A stretch of DNA of 64,000 nucleotides from Marsupella aquatica (Eukaryota > Marchantiophyta), in assembly GCA_973895155.1 (NCBI GenBank), contig OZ316894.1, forward strand, positions 2,976,001 to 3,040,000, in the 5' to 3' direction. The notes below the pieces were generated by a model. That model searched no databases. It saw only the letters and a list, made by a program, of their open reading frames with translations, and had not been told where the DNA came from. A program made the translations under genes and the position numbers. Below are positions 22,695 to 35,700 of this stretch, in pieces; the first letter of the stretch is position 1; each line of letters opens with the position of its first letter.

Positions 22695-25439
22695 AGACCA
22701 ACAAATTTCCAATTGCAAGATGACAATGTGGAAATTGTGACAGTTAGATCCATTGTGAATGTGCTTCACACGGGGCTTCACACACTCACCACTGTTGTAA
22801 ACAGTATTTTGGCCAAAGTATTAATTCAAATTCAGTATGAGATTTTCAGTACAAAATCACTCATGTGCCTAATATCTCTGTTCACTTGTTCTAAATTACT
22901 TTGTGTTTTGGTTACAAAAACTCTCTCCCTATTGCCCATGCAACCATAAGAGTTGCAAATTGATTTATCTGCAAAATGTTAGAGGTTCTTCTCACGAAAG
23001 AGGTTGTGTTACTCTACACACATAGACCAAGCTCAAACATAAATCATGAATCACAAATCATCCTGTCCTGAAAGATGACACCGTAAAGCCCATCACACAA
23101 CACAACATTTTCCCTCTACTAGATGATGAAAAGGAAGCACTTGAGTTAGGTTACACATGTTCTTGAAGAAAGTTTGGGTTGTTCTTGAAGCAAATGTGCT
23201 TGTTAGGAGAACGTCCAAACTTGGTTTGCTTAGGGCATGTTTCTTGTTGTCGCTTTCAGTTATTCTTAATTGAATCGTTGTTGAGATAAAGTTTTCAGAC
23301 AGTGCTTGTCGTTTATGTACACGGAATTTTGACAGTGATTTGTTCGATGCTCCCGAGAAATCTTGGCATCCCATGGATTTTCATTTCTATTTTAGTACTT
23401 TGTTTCTATTACGCCTTTTATTATACAGAGGTTTACATCTCCACTACATACATACCACCGCATTTGTTTTTTCTTGGTTACCAGTAAATGCGATGTGACT
23501 TTTGTTTTTTGCATGTTGTTTGCTAGCAGCTTACACATGCATTGTTGGTGATTTATATGTTTTCAATACACTATGTCTACAATACTATATGTCACGACAC
23601 CCTGATTCTGCATCAACTGAAGAACAAGTGCTCAGTGTTTTCAATATTCACTTTGCAAGGAGAACACTTCCCGTCCGAAATACTATTCATACTTTAGTTC
23701 ACCTAGGCAAGGTTGAGTCAAAACCCTAACACTCTCTTCCACCTAACAATGTTCAAATTCTCGTTTGGAGCAATCAGCCGCCACCCCGGTCTAGTACCCT
23801 AACTTTGGTAAGTTTGGGTGCCTGATTCTGACCCACATCATTCTGCGGCCTGCGGTTAGGGGAAAAATGCCCCGGGAAAAAATGTGTGGTCGCCAACTTG
23901 GGCAACCGCACATAAGTGGGCCGCATCCCACTCCACGCACTCTCTAACTCGGGTTTTGATAACCTTGAGACTCTCTATTGGATCCCTGGATATGACCCCT
24001 TGTGATTAGCCTACAGAGGCAATCTCCAGAATTGGTCTTCCATCCACTGTTGAATGAACTTTGGGTTTCAAAGCAAACAAATAATTGTTGGGACCTTGCT
24101 GGATGAATCGCCAACGATGACCTTCAATACTTTCAATACTTCTTCACTCAGGAGGACCAGGATGAGCCCCCTCGTGATATTATTTACATTGTTCGGGAGT
24201 GCTGGCAGTATTGTGGATAGAGTGTCTCAAGACAGTCTTCTTTCAGACTAAATTCTAGTTTTTCTGGGGTTCTTACTTAGTTCACAATTCGAGGTGCCAG
24301 ACAGTACTGATTGGGGATGGCACTACTGTCAGTAACAGTGACGCGATTTCAGATTTTTCTCGAATCTAGTTCCATCTCAACTTTGCAAACCTTGAAGTGC
24401 ACGAGCTCCCGCTCGGACTTCCAAAACCATCAACACTCATAACATGAGATTAAAAATTCATCAAAAGTTGCGATGGGCTGTCCAATACTATTTTGCACAA
24501 CGAAAAGTTGGGATGCATGTCCTAAGCCAGGGACTTGCTGGGAGTCTAAACCGTAGAGCATGTGTTGGATGCACCCAACCTTCACCTAATAAGACGATCT
24601 TATGGAGAAGGAGAGCTCGCAGGGACGAGGACAAATAAAAGCCACAAAAAAATGAAGTTCATGATCTGAGCACATGCCGTTTTCGGCAAGATGATTGTGC
24701 TCTCATTGACGATGCGTGGATTGGCGGGCCTAACCTTCGCACTAGAAGTTCGAGCCGGAGGAACAATATTCATTTGAGCAATTTGAATTTCATTGGATCC
24801 ATTTTCCGTAGTCACCGTCTGAATACGTACAAAGGTCAACTATAGTATTCAAGAATGCAAAGACTGTACAAATACACGTAAAGATGAAGTTCCAGACTTC
24901 TTATGAATACTCAATTGAATTGTTTGCGACGCTGAAACAATAAAAAACCGATGTACAGTCTTTGAACATGAACAACCTTGGGAAGAACGATTTCAGGCCC
25001 TCTCAATCTATAAAATAAGCGAGTACAGTTCTGACGACAGGCCTAGGCAGGATTTTGTTGATGACCGTGTGAAGGCTACGACCCATCCTTTGGAACAGTG
25101 GACGACAGTGGCAGGCGGGTCAAAGGCCGTGGTTAAATGAGCGAATTGCAAGTTGACGCAATCTCATTGCATTCTGATTGGATGACTGTGAAAAGGAAGA
25201 ATATTGGTCTCAAATGAATACAAGCATGTGGGGCAGACCTGTGACACAGGCTTGAAATTATTATGGCCGTTCTACGGCAATGAATGGCAAATTGGCACCA
25301 TCACATTTCTGGAGAGAACGAAATGTAGTCGTCCTTTGCAAGAATTTTTCTCGAACTTCATAGAATTGCATCACCGGACTTCCTTTTGGTATGAATGAAG
25401 CAAATACCTGGCTATCAATTAATGAGCAGTCAGACCGAG
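22695..25439. other. 2.7-kb stretch with no recognised gene
   Basis: Only short frames, some leucine/phenylalanine-rich by chance in AT-rich sequence (for example 23302-23487). No RNA gene, repeat array or transposon end was recognised. Confidence 0.5.
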
Positions 25440-25910
25440 CTAGTGGAAAAGCCCATGGTGATGTTTCTTCTCGTGTTTATGATGACCGTGCTCAGGATAG
25501 TAACCCGCCCCCTGGACCTGGTGATGATCGTGCCGCACCTGGTGATGCTCGTACAACACAAAGCCTCCTGCGCCGACCGCAACGGCTTCGGCCATATGCT
25601 CTTCCCGCCGATGCCTCGCAGCGTGTGCAGGGTCGACCCTCACTCGGTGATGCTCGTACGCTGCCAAGGCACCAGCTCCCAAAGCAACTGCCTCTGCCAA
25701 GTGTTCGTGTCTCTTGTGCTTCTGCTCTGTGGCGTGAAGATAGTTCACTGCTTGTGGGTAAGACAGAACGGCACCATAAGCATTCGGCTGTGCAGATCCA
25801 TAGCCCCCGTAGCCCAATTGCTGTTGATGTCCGTGTGCTACTTCATGGTGGTGACCGTGGTGGTGATGACTGTGATGCTTCTCCTCGTGGTGATGGCCGT
25901 GGTGACCCAT
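25440..25910 (-). CDS. ASR: ASR (ABA/stress/ripening) protein, His-rich
   Basis: Encodes 156 residues with the ABA/WDS (ASR) domain. Known members are small, largely disordered proteins induced by abscisic acid and drying; they act as chaperone-like protectants and, with zinc, bind DNA in the nucleus. Residues 1-28 are almost all His, Gly and Glu (MGHHGHHHEEKHHSHHHHGH), a likely metal-binding part. Residues 29-62 are Gln/Gly/Tyr-rich. Residues 65-126 carry the family core: HEHLAEAVALGAGALAAYE, DPAHAARHRREEH, then AEAVAVGAGGFVLYEHH. The tail is KHEKKHHHGLF, the usual C-terminal signature. The start at 25910 is taken because the His-rich N-terminus is typical and a stop lies close upstream. No intron is visible in the ORF, whereas many ASR genes have one. 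It stands alone, with no functional partner nearby. Confidence 0.93.
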   Translation of the reverse strand: MGHHGHHHEEKHHSHHHHGHHHEVAHGHQQQLGYGGYGSAQPNAYGAVLSYPQAVNYLHATEQKHKRHEHLAEAVALGAGALAAYEHHRVRVDPAHAARHRREEHMAEAVAVGAGGFVLYEHHQVRHDHHQVQGAGYYPEHGHHKHEKKHHHGLFH

Positions 25911-26818
25911 CTTGATTTGGCGATCTACCTTAATTAGAATGGTCTAAACTCAACTCAGTACGAGTTCTCTCCTCCAAGTTTTGGCTGTCGAGCAACGAGA
26001 TATAGAGAAAATAATTATGACAGTGTCCAAAAGCTCCTAATTCAGAGATCCGAATCACGGATAACTACTGTAGCTTTGGCTCTCAATACCTCCTTCTCTC
26101 AGCAATCAGTAAGTTAATCTTGTGAAACAATTGATATGAAACTCGGTATGCGTTCGCCATTACTTATACCCATCTGTTTCAGCGTAGCCCTTTATTTGGA
26201 CGTGAAGTCTCATCTGACTTGCGGAGTTTGGATCAGAATCGAAACACCGAGCCACCGACACAGTTCACTGAGGAAGCAGCGCTGCACAGCCCCACTCCTG
26301 TGATACGCGCGATCCATCATCACTCGGTTCCAGTTTCCGTCGTTGTCAATCTCTTTGTTCCATCCTTGAGATCCGGACACGGGATCCTGGCTTCGTATCG
26401 AAGTTCCACTGCTCAGCTCCTCCGCTCAGAAGATCGACCGACCCCAAACGACAAAACGAAAACAAAAACATAGAAAACTGGATAGACCATTTCATGACGC
26501 GGTATCGTACGTCACTTCTGGGGGAAGGAATCGAGAGCAGACTCGATCTTTCCACCAAAAAGGTACGACGATCTATGAGCTCGTGAAGTTCGGAGGAGGA
26601 GGAGGAGGGGGAGGAGGATAATGATGACGTGATTCAGCGAGTTCCGGAAGAATCTTGCACGATGTGTGAAAAGCGAGCCCCCCGACGGCCCAACTCCCCC
26701 TTTCCCCATGATTTTCTTTTGTCTTTGGAACGCTGATCGTTACGGCTGCCTGCCTCGACGTGATGTTCTAACGGAACCGCATTACTATTTCGGCCCAAAA
26801 TCCGCTTGAAACAAAACA
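25911..26818 (-). promoter_or_regulatory. ASR upstream region with ACGT cores
   Basis: Sequence upstream of ASR contains several ACGT-core motifs: gacgtg near 26201, tacgtcac near 26508, tgacgtga at 26625-26632 and gacgtg near 26757. Such cores are bound by bZIP factors in ABA-responsive plant promoters, which fits an ASR gene, but single short motifs are weak evidence. A GGA-rich run lies at about 26588-26620. No other gene was recognised here; the short frames overlap each other. Confidence 0.35.
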
Positions 26819-27016
26819 GCAAGAATCTAAGAGTAAAAAGGACCGATTTACCAAAAAGGAAAAAAAGGAGCAAGAATCTAAGAAACAAAAGGACAAATTT
26901 ACTGAAAAGGCCCAAACAAAGTACAATCTAAGGGGAAAAGGACCGATTTACTAAAAAGTGCCAGAAAAAGTACCAATCTGAATGGGAAAAGGACCGATTT
27001 ACTAGTAGGGCCAAAT
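26819..27016. repeat. Four-copy ~50-bp tandem repeat
   Basis: Four diverged units, each containing aatcta followed by aaaaggaccgattta and an A-rich stretch; the aatct marker recurs at 26824, 26875, 26925 and 26974 (49-51 bp period). AG-rich strand asymmetry is strong. Confidence 0.85.
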
Positions 27017-27161
27017 AATGGAAGAAATACTGTAGTTCTTTACTCTCCTATCTTGCACACTGGGTGAAATTTCCAATATTCCTCCTAAAGATTGACTCCT
27101 AAATATTTGTAAATTGTTACCCAAACCAATCTAATTATCAGGTTGCCTTTCATTTCGTATT

Positions 27162-27166
27162 CATGG
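27162..27166. other. Solo LTR target-site duplication, left
   Basis: CATGG, matched by CATGG at 27512-27516 on the other side. Confidence 0.9.
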
Positions 27167-27511
27167 TGTTGAGCATAGATTACAATCGCAATAACAAGCC
27201 CATCAACCATCCAACTTACAAGAGTCGACACAGAGAGATACGTGATTCACCTTCACATGAGACTACGTCCACAGAAACACACATGAGCTTTACTGCACTC
27301 TAGGTCGACCAGTCATACCAAGCATCCACAGCACAAACTCTCTCTATCTCTCAACTAACTCCGTAACAATGAGCCTAAGTTCCCACTCTCCAAACAAACA
27401 CCGATTGGTTATAGAGTGTGCACAGCATGACTAACCTAACCAAGTTTGTAACTAAGGTTAGCCTTAACTACGATACAGTTATAACTCTAGACCTAAGAGT
27501 AAATCCTAACA
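27167..27511 (-). repeat. Solo LTR of the Copia group
   Basis: 345 bp starting TGTTGAGCATAGATTACAAT and ending CCTAACA, clearly related to the 421-bp LTRs of the full element (same ends, shared gagatacgtg, actacgtccac, aatgagcc, agacctaagagtaaat). It lacks the 18-bp array. Perfect CATGG duplications flank it and there is no internal region, so it arose by recombination between the two LTRs of an older insertion. Confidence 0.95.
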
Positions 27512-30500
27512 CATGGGAGGGCTGTTGCTTCGTGAAGCAACTGTATGTTATCTCCAATTTAGGGTCAGAACATTAGCAATTAGCTTAAGTTGATTACATT
27601 AACCTCCAACTAGAGCACACAATTAGTTCTGAGACACATGAAATCTCAAACTTTGCCAGTGCTAACTGCCTCCAACATTACGATCCCCTTGGACCAGATT
27701 CTCCCCCATCTGACACTCACTTGATCAAAAGAGGGTGTCACCTACTGTCCCGGGGCAAAAACTATTGCATTATTGTCCCTTTCATTTTCCTCAATAATAT
27801 GGTTGGAGGAGGTTAGCTTAGACAATTATGAATCTCCACATGCCCAATTGAAGGCAACCTCAGGCTAGCTAGTTTGGTTAAGCCAACCCATATACAAAAT
27901 AGGACGCAACCTGATAATTAAATTAGATAAGTTTGGGTAGCAGGCTGTTAATTATTATTGACTAGTTTGTTTGCTTTCTGTTCTTTTTTGGGGGAGGGGG
28001 AGGGGGGAGGGCGGAAATTAAAAAGGGGATGGCGTGACAGCAAAAGAGATCCAGATAGGACAAACACCAGACAAAAAAGTCAAGGGCAAATTTAAACCCC
28101 AAAAGCCTAGAAAGAGGAAAAACTAGAATATTGGGATCTACCAATTCAATAGTGTGGTGAGCTCATGGTACACATCTGGCTTAGTAACTATGCTTGTAAG
28201 TGGGCCATGGATGTCCTCTAAGGGGGCAAGCCTCTCCCGAGGCAAAAAGAAGGTGTTGGATACCACACCAGGGTGGCTTTACAAGACATGAGGCACTTGT
28301 GACTCTTTTCCACCAAAGCAAACAGCTAAGGTCAGTTCTTATTCTAAGCATAATCTCCCGACCAAAAATCTTTTGGAATGTGCAAATCTCTCTTTCTACA
28401 GTAGGTTTTTGGGGTTCCATGTGCGCTCTTCTTTTGAGTGTAGTGTTTGTCTTGTGTCGACCTATTATGCTTTATTTCATTGTATCAGTTGTTTGGCCCT
28501 CTCTTTGAATTAGTCCCTTTGCCTTGAATGAAGGGGACAATGTTTAGACCACCTTTCCAGGTGTTCTAAAATTCTAAATTAAATAAGCACTTCAGATCAA
28601 CATTTCCTTGAGCCATTAATTACCATGTAGGATTGGTGGACACCATACTGGAACTGGCCCATCCTGAGTGCTTGTAAGGCCAATTGTAGTTGTTCCACTC
28701 ATTATAGGGTCCTGATTAATCTCAAAGGAATACAAAGAAGTGATGAAAATGACTTCTTCTAAAGTGACACTGAGGTCCAATGAAAATCATTTGATCAAAC
28801 ACGGCTTTAGTACGAAGTCTGGCCAGGCCAGCACCTGATAATTTTCAAGAAAATAATTAATAATAATTTACATTAAATTGGAAATCTGAATAACAGGCAT
28901 CACTTTGTTTTGATTTTCAATTGAAATTTTATGGTTTAAGTTGTACAAAAGTATTTAAAAAGAAAGTCTGCTCCTTCCTATGTGGATCTTTACTCTGGAT
29001 CTTTATCAGACTTTCCAATTACTTTGTTGCTTCAGAAGGGTTTTAGTTTGTTCTTTGCCAATGTTGGGGACTCTAGGGCTTTTCAGCTCTTTGGTCTTCC
29101 TGGTATTTTCCCTAGTTCCCTCTCCCATATTCGTAATGTTTTGATGTGACCATCCAAACTCATGCACAAGGGGTTTGATCATTAGGGGCAACTACAGTAG
29201 TCCCTGGAAGATTGTGCATTTATGGCATTGTTAGGCTGGTCGATGCAGCTACTGCCAGCTACTTTCCACTTGCTCTCTGTGCACATGATATAGATACTAG
29301 TCGTGGAGAGGGTTTTCATCTATGGATCCGGCTGAGGTTTCATGGTAGACCAGGTGAAGTGGGGGAAGCAGGTGCCAGGTTCACATCCTATTTGTGCCAG
29401 CCACTCTTCTCATCCCTCTTCTCACTCACACAAACTCCACCCAAAAGTGGGGTGGACATATAGCTCTGGACAATTATTTAGAAAAAAATCACAACAACTC
29501 AAGTTGTGTTGGGCAGTCTAAGTTACTGCCATATATGTAATTCAAAAAACATTATAACAACCCAAGTTGTTGGAGATGCGGGCTTTGGGTGGAATACAGC
29601 CATAGCTCTTGACACTTTAAAAAACTGACGATAACTGAAAATGTGCAGGGCAGTCTGACACACATAGCTCTTTGAGAATAGAACAAATGACAACATTTCA
29701 AGTAGTGCGGGGAAGTCTGACTGCCATACATACACTTCCAGGGACACATCTCCATGAATGGTTGGTCAAGAGCACCGTTGCCCATTTGAGCTATTAGCTT
29801 TTGTAAATGGACCTTAATGACATTCTTATGTGCCCAAGCCAGAGCCATCCATCGCAGAATGTGTTGTAGACACCAGTGCATCTTATCATCACATGCCATG
29901 ATTCTGATGTATCCCTTGCAGATTTTAGTCTCTCCAAGGGATATAATCATTAGTACCTTTCTTTGGTTTCAGTTGGTATTCGCTTATCATACTTGTTTCT
30001 ATATATGCCCTTAGGTGGTCCACTCTGGACTTGTTTCTCTGACTTTTTTTTTGGTCTACTTTGTTGGGCCTTTCTTAGTAAAGTTTGTTCCCTTTCTGAC
30101 TGCAAACCAAAGAACATTCCTTATAAAATCCAATCATTTTGTCAACAAAGGCCAGCTAGGAATACAAAGAAGAATCATCTCTTATTATTCATATGTGACC
30201 ATCCACACTTCCAACGAAGATTCCCTTACTAAACTTCCTCAGATTTGACAATGCAGTTTATTTCCATCATGTTTGGGTTTTATTTTTGGTCCAGGTGGAA
30301 ACTATACTCATTAGCAAAAAAGGCTCAAATGGGAACCAATGAATCCTTAAACCACCACTGGCCATACATAAGGGGTATTGTCCAATGTTTTCTCTTTTTC
30401 CACATTCCATTCACTTTTACCTTCTATTCCGCCATTTTCTCCAATGCGCCAGTTTCTCCAAAATTTCAGGAAAAAGTTGATTTTCTGGGTAGCTATGGGT

Positions 30501-32789
30501 GACCTTAGCTTTTGAAGGGGCAGGTGTGTTTGAAAGAAAAGGGACCTAGTGGCATGTTGGCGTAGACTATGGAAACTTCTTGGAACCACATGCAAACAAA
30601 CATACGGAGATTTGTGTGATATTTGATATTTTCTACAAAAGCTTAAGAGGAAAACAAGGAAAAAGAAGGTAAAATACTCTCATATATTATATCCCTAATA
30701 ATAGGTATTTTTAGCAAAATAAGATAGGCCATTGAAAGTGAATATAGAATATTCCTAGAATATTTTAGTTTTGAAGCATTTCAATTAGACTATGATCACA
30801 TGTGGGGCCCCAAACTTAACTAACCCAGAGGTGGCATGGTGAACTTGGGGGCCGTACAAAAGCTACCTAGGGGCATTCATTTTTTCAGGGCCCCTTGTAC
30901 AATCTTAGAACTCAGACCATGTCAACTGGCCAGACTCCCTTAGCTAATAAAAAACTTGGGGGCAGAGTTCCACAATTTCTTTGTGTGTAGCTAGTTTGCA
31001 AGCATTGAGCCCTCCATATAACAGTAAAGCCACATAATGGATCATTTCTATGATTCCCAGCTACCCCTCAAGGCTGCTGAACTGGGAGAACTTTGCCAAT
31101 AAATTTGGCTCCTATGAATCCAAACACAAAAACAAGCTTCAATGTGTTATTGATATCCGTATTGGTTCATTTCTTGTTGTATTGCTATTTGTATTCATGG
31201 GTTAGTTTAATATTTGGGGATTGGGATTTGTTTGACAGCATCGGACGTTTGTTAGCCTGGTTATTAGAGTTGGGTTTAATGGATATGCAAACGAGGTGAG
31301 CTTACTTTCAGGATACAACCAGATAATTGTAACAAACTTCGACGTAAGTTTTAGGCACCCACATAGTAATTTTTACACTTTTCTGACAGAAATGAAAACT
31401 GCCAACTTCAATGTTTTTGAAAGTGATTTATTGTGTGGAATATGAATTTCAATACCCGATTTAGATTTTGCTTATTTTCTTCTAAACAAGTGAATATTCA
31501 AAGACTCACAATTCCGATGTAATCCTATTTCTGATGCGAAAATCAAGATTTTGGTGGTCGGAGTATGGCAATGTACATATATGAAATGGAAAATATGCCT
31601 ATCAAGATATGGTTGCCAGAGAAAGGGAAGGTGCCTCCGGAACACTAGTAGGGCACATCAGTATGGAGGTTTTCTCCACAAATGCAAGGCTGTACACTGC
31701 TCATGTCAAAACAAAAGAATTTAGATGAGGTGCAGAACTGTATATATGCAGATGGGCTCATAATCAATCCTCCCATCAGTTGATATGCAGATGACTGCAC
31801 ATACCAACGATCCCGTGTGAGTTAGATGACTGACTCCTGCTGCAGGACCAAGAATCTGGCACCCAGTATCCAGTGCATAGCCATTGATGAACTTCCTTTG
31901 GAGGCAATCCGTTCCGGGAGGAGCAAAACAAAATCGATATCCTGCAAACCTCCAACTAATCAATTATACCACTCTAGGGTCATATCAGCTACCAAAAATT
32001 GCTGTCGCTCAGATCACCAGTGCGTTTGCTCAATGAAATTCTTATAATAAGGAAAGCAGCCTACTGGGTAAAAGGACATGTTGCTGTGACAACTCGTATG
32101 TCCTGCATGATAATTCTTACCTGGAATAGCACCAGCCAGAGGATCAGAGGATATCGAGGAAGTCGGAGGAATACATGACATGTTTTCAATTCACCACTTC
32201 AGGAGACAAACATGTAGTCAGCAAGGATGTCAACCCTTTCACCGGTGCTAAGGATATTCATCAATAAGCCTGGTACATGAGGGCAACAGCCAAGTACAAA
32301 CAATGGATTCAGTGAAATTTCTAGCCCACTTTACAAGTACCATGAACATCACATGGAGGTTTCCGGATCAAAATGTGGACTGAGAATGAGCCCCTGATGA
32401 CAGAAAAATTCTTCTAATCCAGATCCTAACGGACATGAGGCTTCTAGTGGCTGGTAGCGTGTTTTTTTGGACGCTTAAAATATGTTCATCAAATACCTCT
32501 GTACCCCTTGTGATGGACAACCCCTTGTCTACAAAAATATGTGAGTCAAAGTTGAGTGAGGAATTTGGCAGTAAAACATACTTTCCACTGCCATGGCACC
32601 TCCCTGGCTGTACTGTGGGCATTATACATTTGACAAGTTTTTTTACACTGTTTTCCTAGCCTAGCAAACAATAGAGTACAAGCCTAATAGAATGTGTGTC
32701 AAGGAAGCCAAAACGCTGATTTAGCGCGCTTCCATAATCGAGCACATTCCAGAACGTGGTCATCTTCATATGAAGCAACGACTCGGCAA
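27512..32789. other. 5.3-kb stretch with no recognised gene
   Basis: No convincing gene. A G-rich run (gggggagggggaggggggag) is at about 27990-28010. Around 29490-29760 a diverged unit with acaac(t/c)caagttgt and ggg(c/a)agtct recurs about three times. Frames at 28200-28508, 31721-31963 and 32368-32622 are unrecognised and have no supporting splice chain. The downstream (3') flank of VPS2 lies at the right end. Confidence 0.5.
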
Positions 32790-35700
32790 TCACACGTGTC
32801 GTAGTGCTGCCAATCTCTCTTCCAACTCATCAACTCCGGAACTGCAGTGTCGTACAGATACCATTCCAAGGAAAGCAAATTAGAGCAGCCAAGATACAAT
32901 AATACAGTAGAAGGCTCATGCATATCAGACACACTGTAGATGTATCATATTGTATAAATTCCATAGATGCTCTGAAAGGCTCGGTGAGGTCTTAGATAGA
33001 CGGTCAATCAAAACGACCAAACGACCAAAAGCTTGTTAAACACCAACGATACACAGGACGAAACGTATTTCTATGCCAAACGATAGACCAGGTCCTCATC
33101 CCCGGAAGTAACAAGTGCACCCCATCCTTGCTTCTGCAATGACTGACGCTATAGGTCCACGGACCTTTGGCCTGTGGACAAATAGAAAAGGTTCTTCTCC
33201 TGCAAGAGACCGACCCTCACATCCAAGTTCTCCTAGCATCACGAACTTGCTGATAGAATCTCTTACAATCTAAACTGAGGATCATCACACCAACTTAGTT
33301 GCATTTTGATATCTGTTCAGTGCAATATCCTTAAGGATTCTTTTCACTTCAACATACTAAAGATCACGTAAAACTACTCAGTCATTCAATGCTCCTCTCG
33401 TACCTTCCTACATCTTGTGCCCTTGTCTTTCCTGCCACTTTCCCTCTAGGAGCCGCTGTCATCTGAGCAGCAATGTCAATGCCAATCTCATCCAGAACCT
33501 GGATAAACGTAAGGAAACGTGTACACAGATGTCAGCTGCTTATGGGATCGTTAATACTACAAACATAATTAGCTTGGACGAATGATGCAAGATGGCATTT
33601 TACAAACTGATAGGACAAAATACACTCCACACTAGCGACGAAAAGCCTACCTGGTTTGTCAACTCGTCAGTTTCCTCCTCTGCATCATCATCGTCCAAAG
33701 CATCATCGATGGCATCGGACATCATCTCCGTCTGCGATGATCAACCATCAAGCAACAGACCAAAATTAGAGCTGGTGTTGCCCGTCCCAATCTTGTTGAA
33801 CAGACTTAGGGACGAACTGCAATGAACATCACTCGCGCGATTCATCCACTGAATTAGTTAATTGGCTGGGGAGGTTTGCGTACCGTCATGTCCATTTGAG
33901 CTGACTGCTTCTGGAACTCTTGCATCACCTTGGCCTGTTTTGCAGGCTCCATTTGCTGTTTGCATGACAGGTAAACACAAATATAATGTCAAAGCAACAT
34001 ACAGATTGCAATTTGTGTCTAAGAATGTTTGTATAATTGTGTATTTCATGCTTAATTGAAATCAAGCTAGTGACGGCAGACAAGTGCAGAGCATCTCTAC
34101 TATCATTAAGTTTACACCGGGAAAAAAAAACACTCGGTTCAAATAAGAGAACGGCATATTGCAGCCTGAACATGATGTAAGCACCACCAGGACTGCGCTA
34201 TGCAAGCTGAAATATACAGGATCACGATCATAGCATAAGTTGATATGGACATTGTCAACTGACCTTGTTCATCGCTGCCATAGCCGTGCTAGCTCCTTTC
34301 ATAGCACCGGCGACCGCAGTATTGGCATACATAGCCTGCACTTGTCGGCGTCAAAAGGGTCAGCTTGGTTGTGACAAAACATACACTAGATACTAATGTC
34401 CGAGGGAGCTGGGCTATCGATAGGAACAACAAAGGTACCAAAATGAGATCCATCCATGGACCGGACAAGTTTTCTATCGCTGAGTCCACAAGTCCCAATG
34501 ATTTCGTTTGAGACCTCCCCTATAGAAGGAAAACCTTGAGGAAGGTGATAGAGAACTGCTTCCGTCTATTCATGGTCGAACCTTTATGGACGTGCTAAAC
34601 AACCAGTTGCAACGAAATACCTGAGTATGAGTGGCAACGCCACGCATTTGGGCGCGACTACCCTGCAAATTAGCGATCTGCTGTCGGAGGCGAATGAGCT
34701 GCCTTGCAAGGATCTTTGTTGCTGCCTGCAAGAATTGCCAATTTCAGCAGCTTCATAACAGCGTCCATCGACAACAACACATGCTTTCAGATGTGTTTCC
34801 GGTAAAATAATACCTATACACTTTCCTTTCATAGAGAAATAAAAAGGATCCTACTCACGTAATTTCGGGAAAATCAGTGATTCAATAAAGACCCACACCT
34901 CATTTCCGGTCTTTGCTGTTTTCTTGATCTCGGCAACGAGTTTCTTTTCCTGTAGCAAAAGCAAGATTTTCGTAAAACTCAAGATACTATCCGTTGAACT
35001 TCAGACAGAAAACAAGTGCCATTCAGGGCTCAAATTGCTGTGAGAAAAAGCTATCTTGCTGTACTAGGACGCATTCCAACAAATTACCTAATGCGAACAC
35101 ACATATGATTAAGTGACCCGCTAAGTAAAATTACAACCGCAATTTCAAGTAATGCGACGATTGAATTTATCGAAGATCGAGTGTGTGATCCACCAAAATA
35201 TAATTGTGTGATCGCACTAAAATATCCAAAACCGTATCAAAAATAAGACGGCACCTAATCAAGTATGACGACCCCACTTCAACAAGGAATGGGCTTCACA
35301 GCTTACCTCCAGCTGAAGCGTCCCAATCTCTCGTTCGATGCCTGTAGCAACAAAAATAACTAAACAGGTGAGATGCAATCTTTCAAGTTGGGCATCCGAC
35401 AGCTCAAACGAAACGATGCAATGGAGGAGGCTACCAGAAAGGACGTCTCACGCAATGGCACGTTAAGTATCAGGCAAAAGACTCAGAATTTCCCACAAGA
35501 AATTATTCAAACCAAATCCAGAAAGCGCCTGCATAACTATCTACCTTCTTGACCCCAAGGACAAGCAGATCATCCTTTGGAGGTTAACGTGCGGGAAAGA
35601 GGTTCTTTCATTATTTCTACTGTTGTACAACCTGCAGTTCATCCAAGCCCTAATTGTCAACAGAACACTACAAGATGTCCATTGTTTCTGTTCGGATAAA

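Noticed and set aside
33382-33404. Early VPS2 stop after GRYERSIE as the natural end
   Set aside because: It would remove the MIT-interacting motif, which is found in frame in a downstream exon with proper splice sites.
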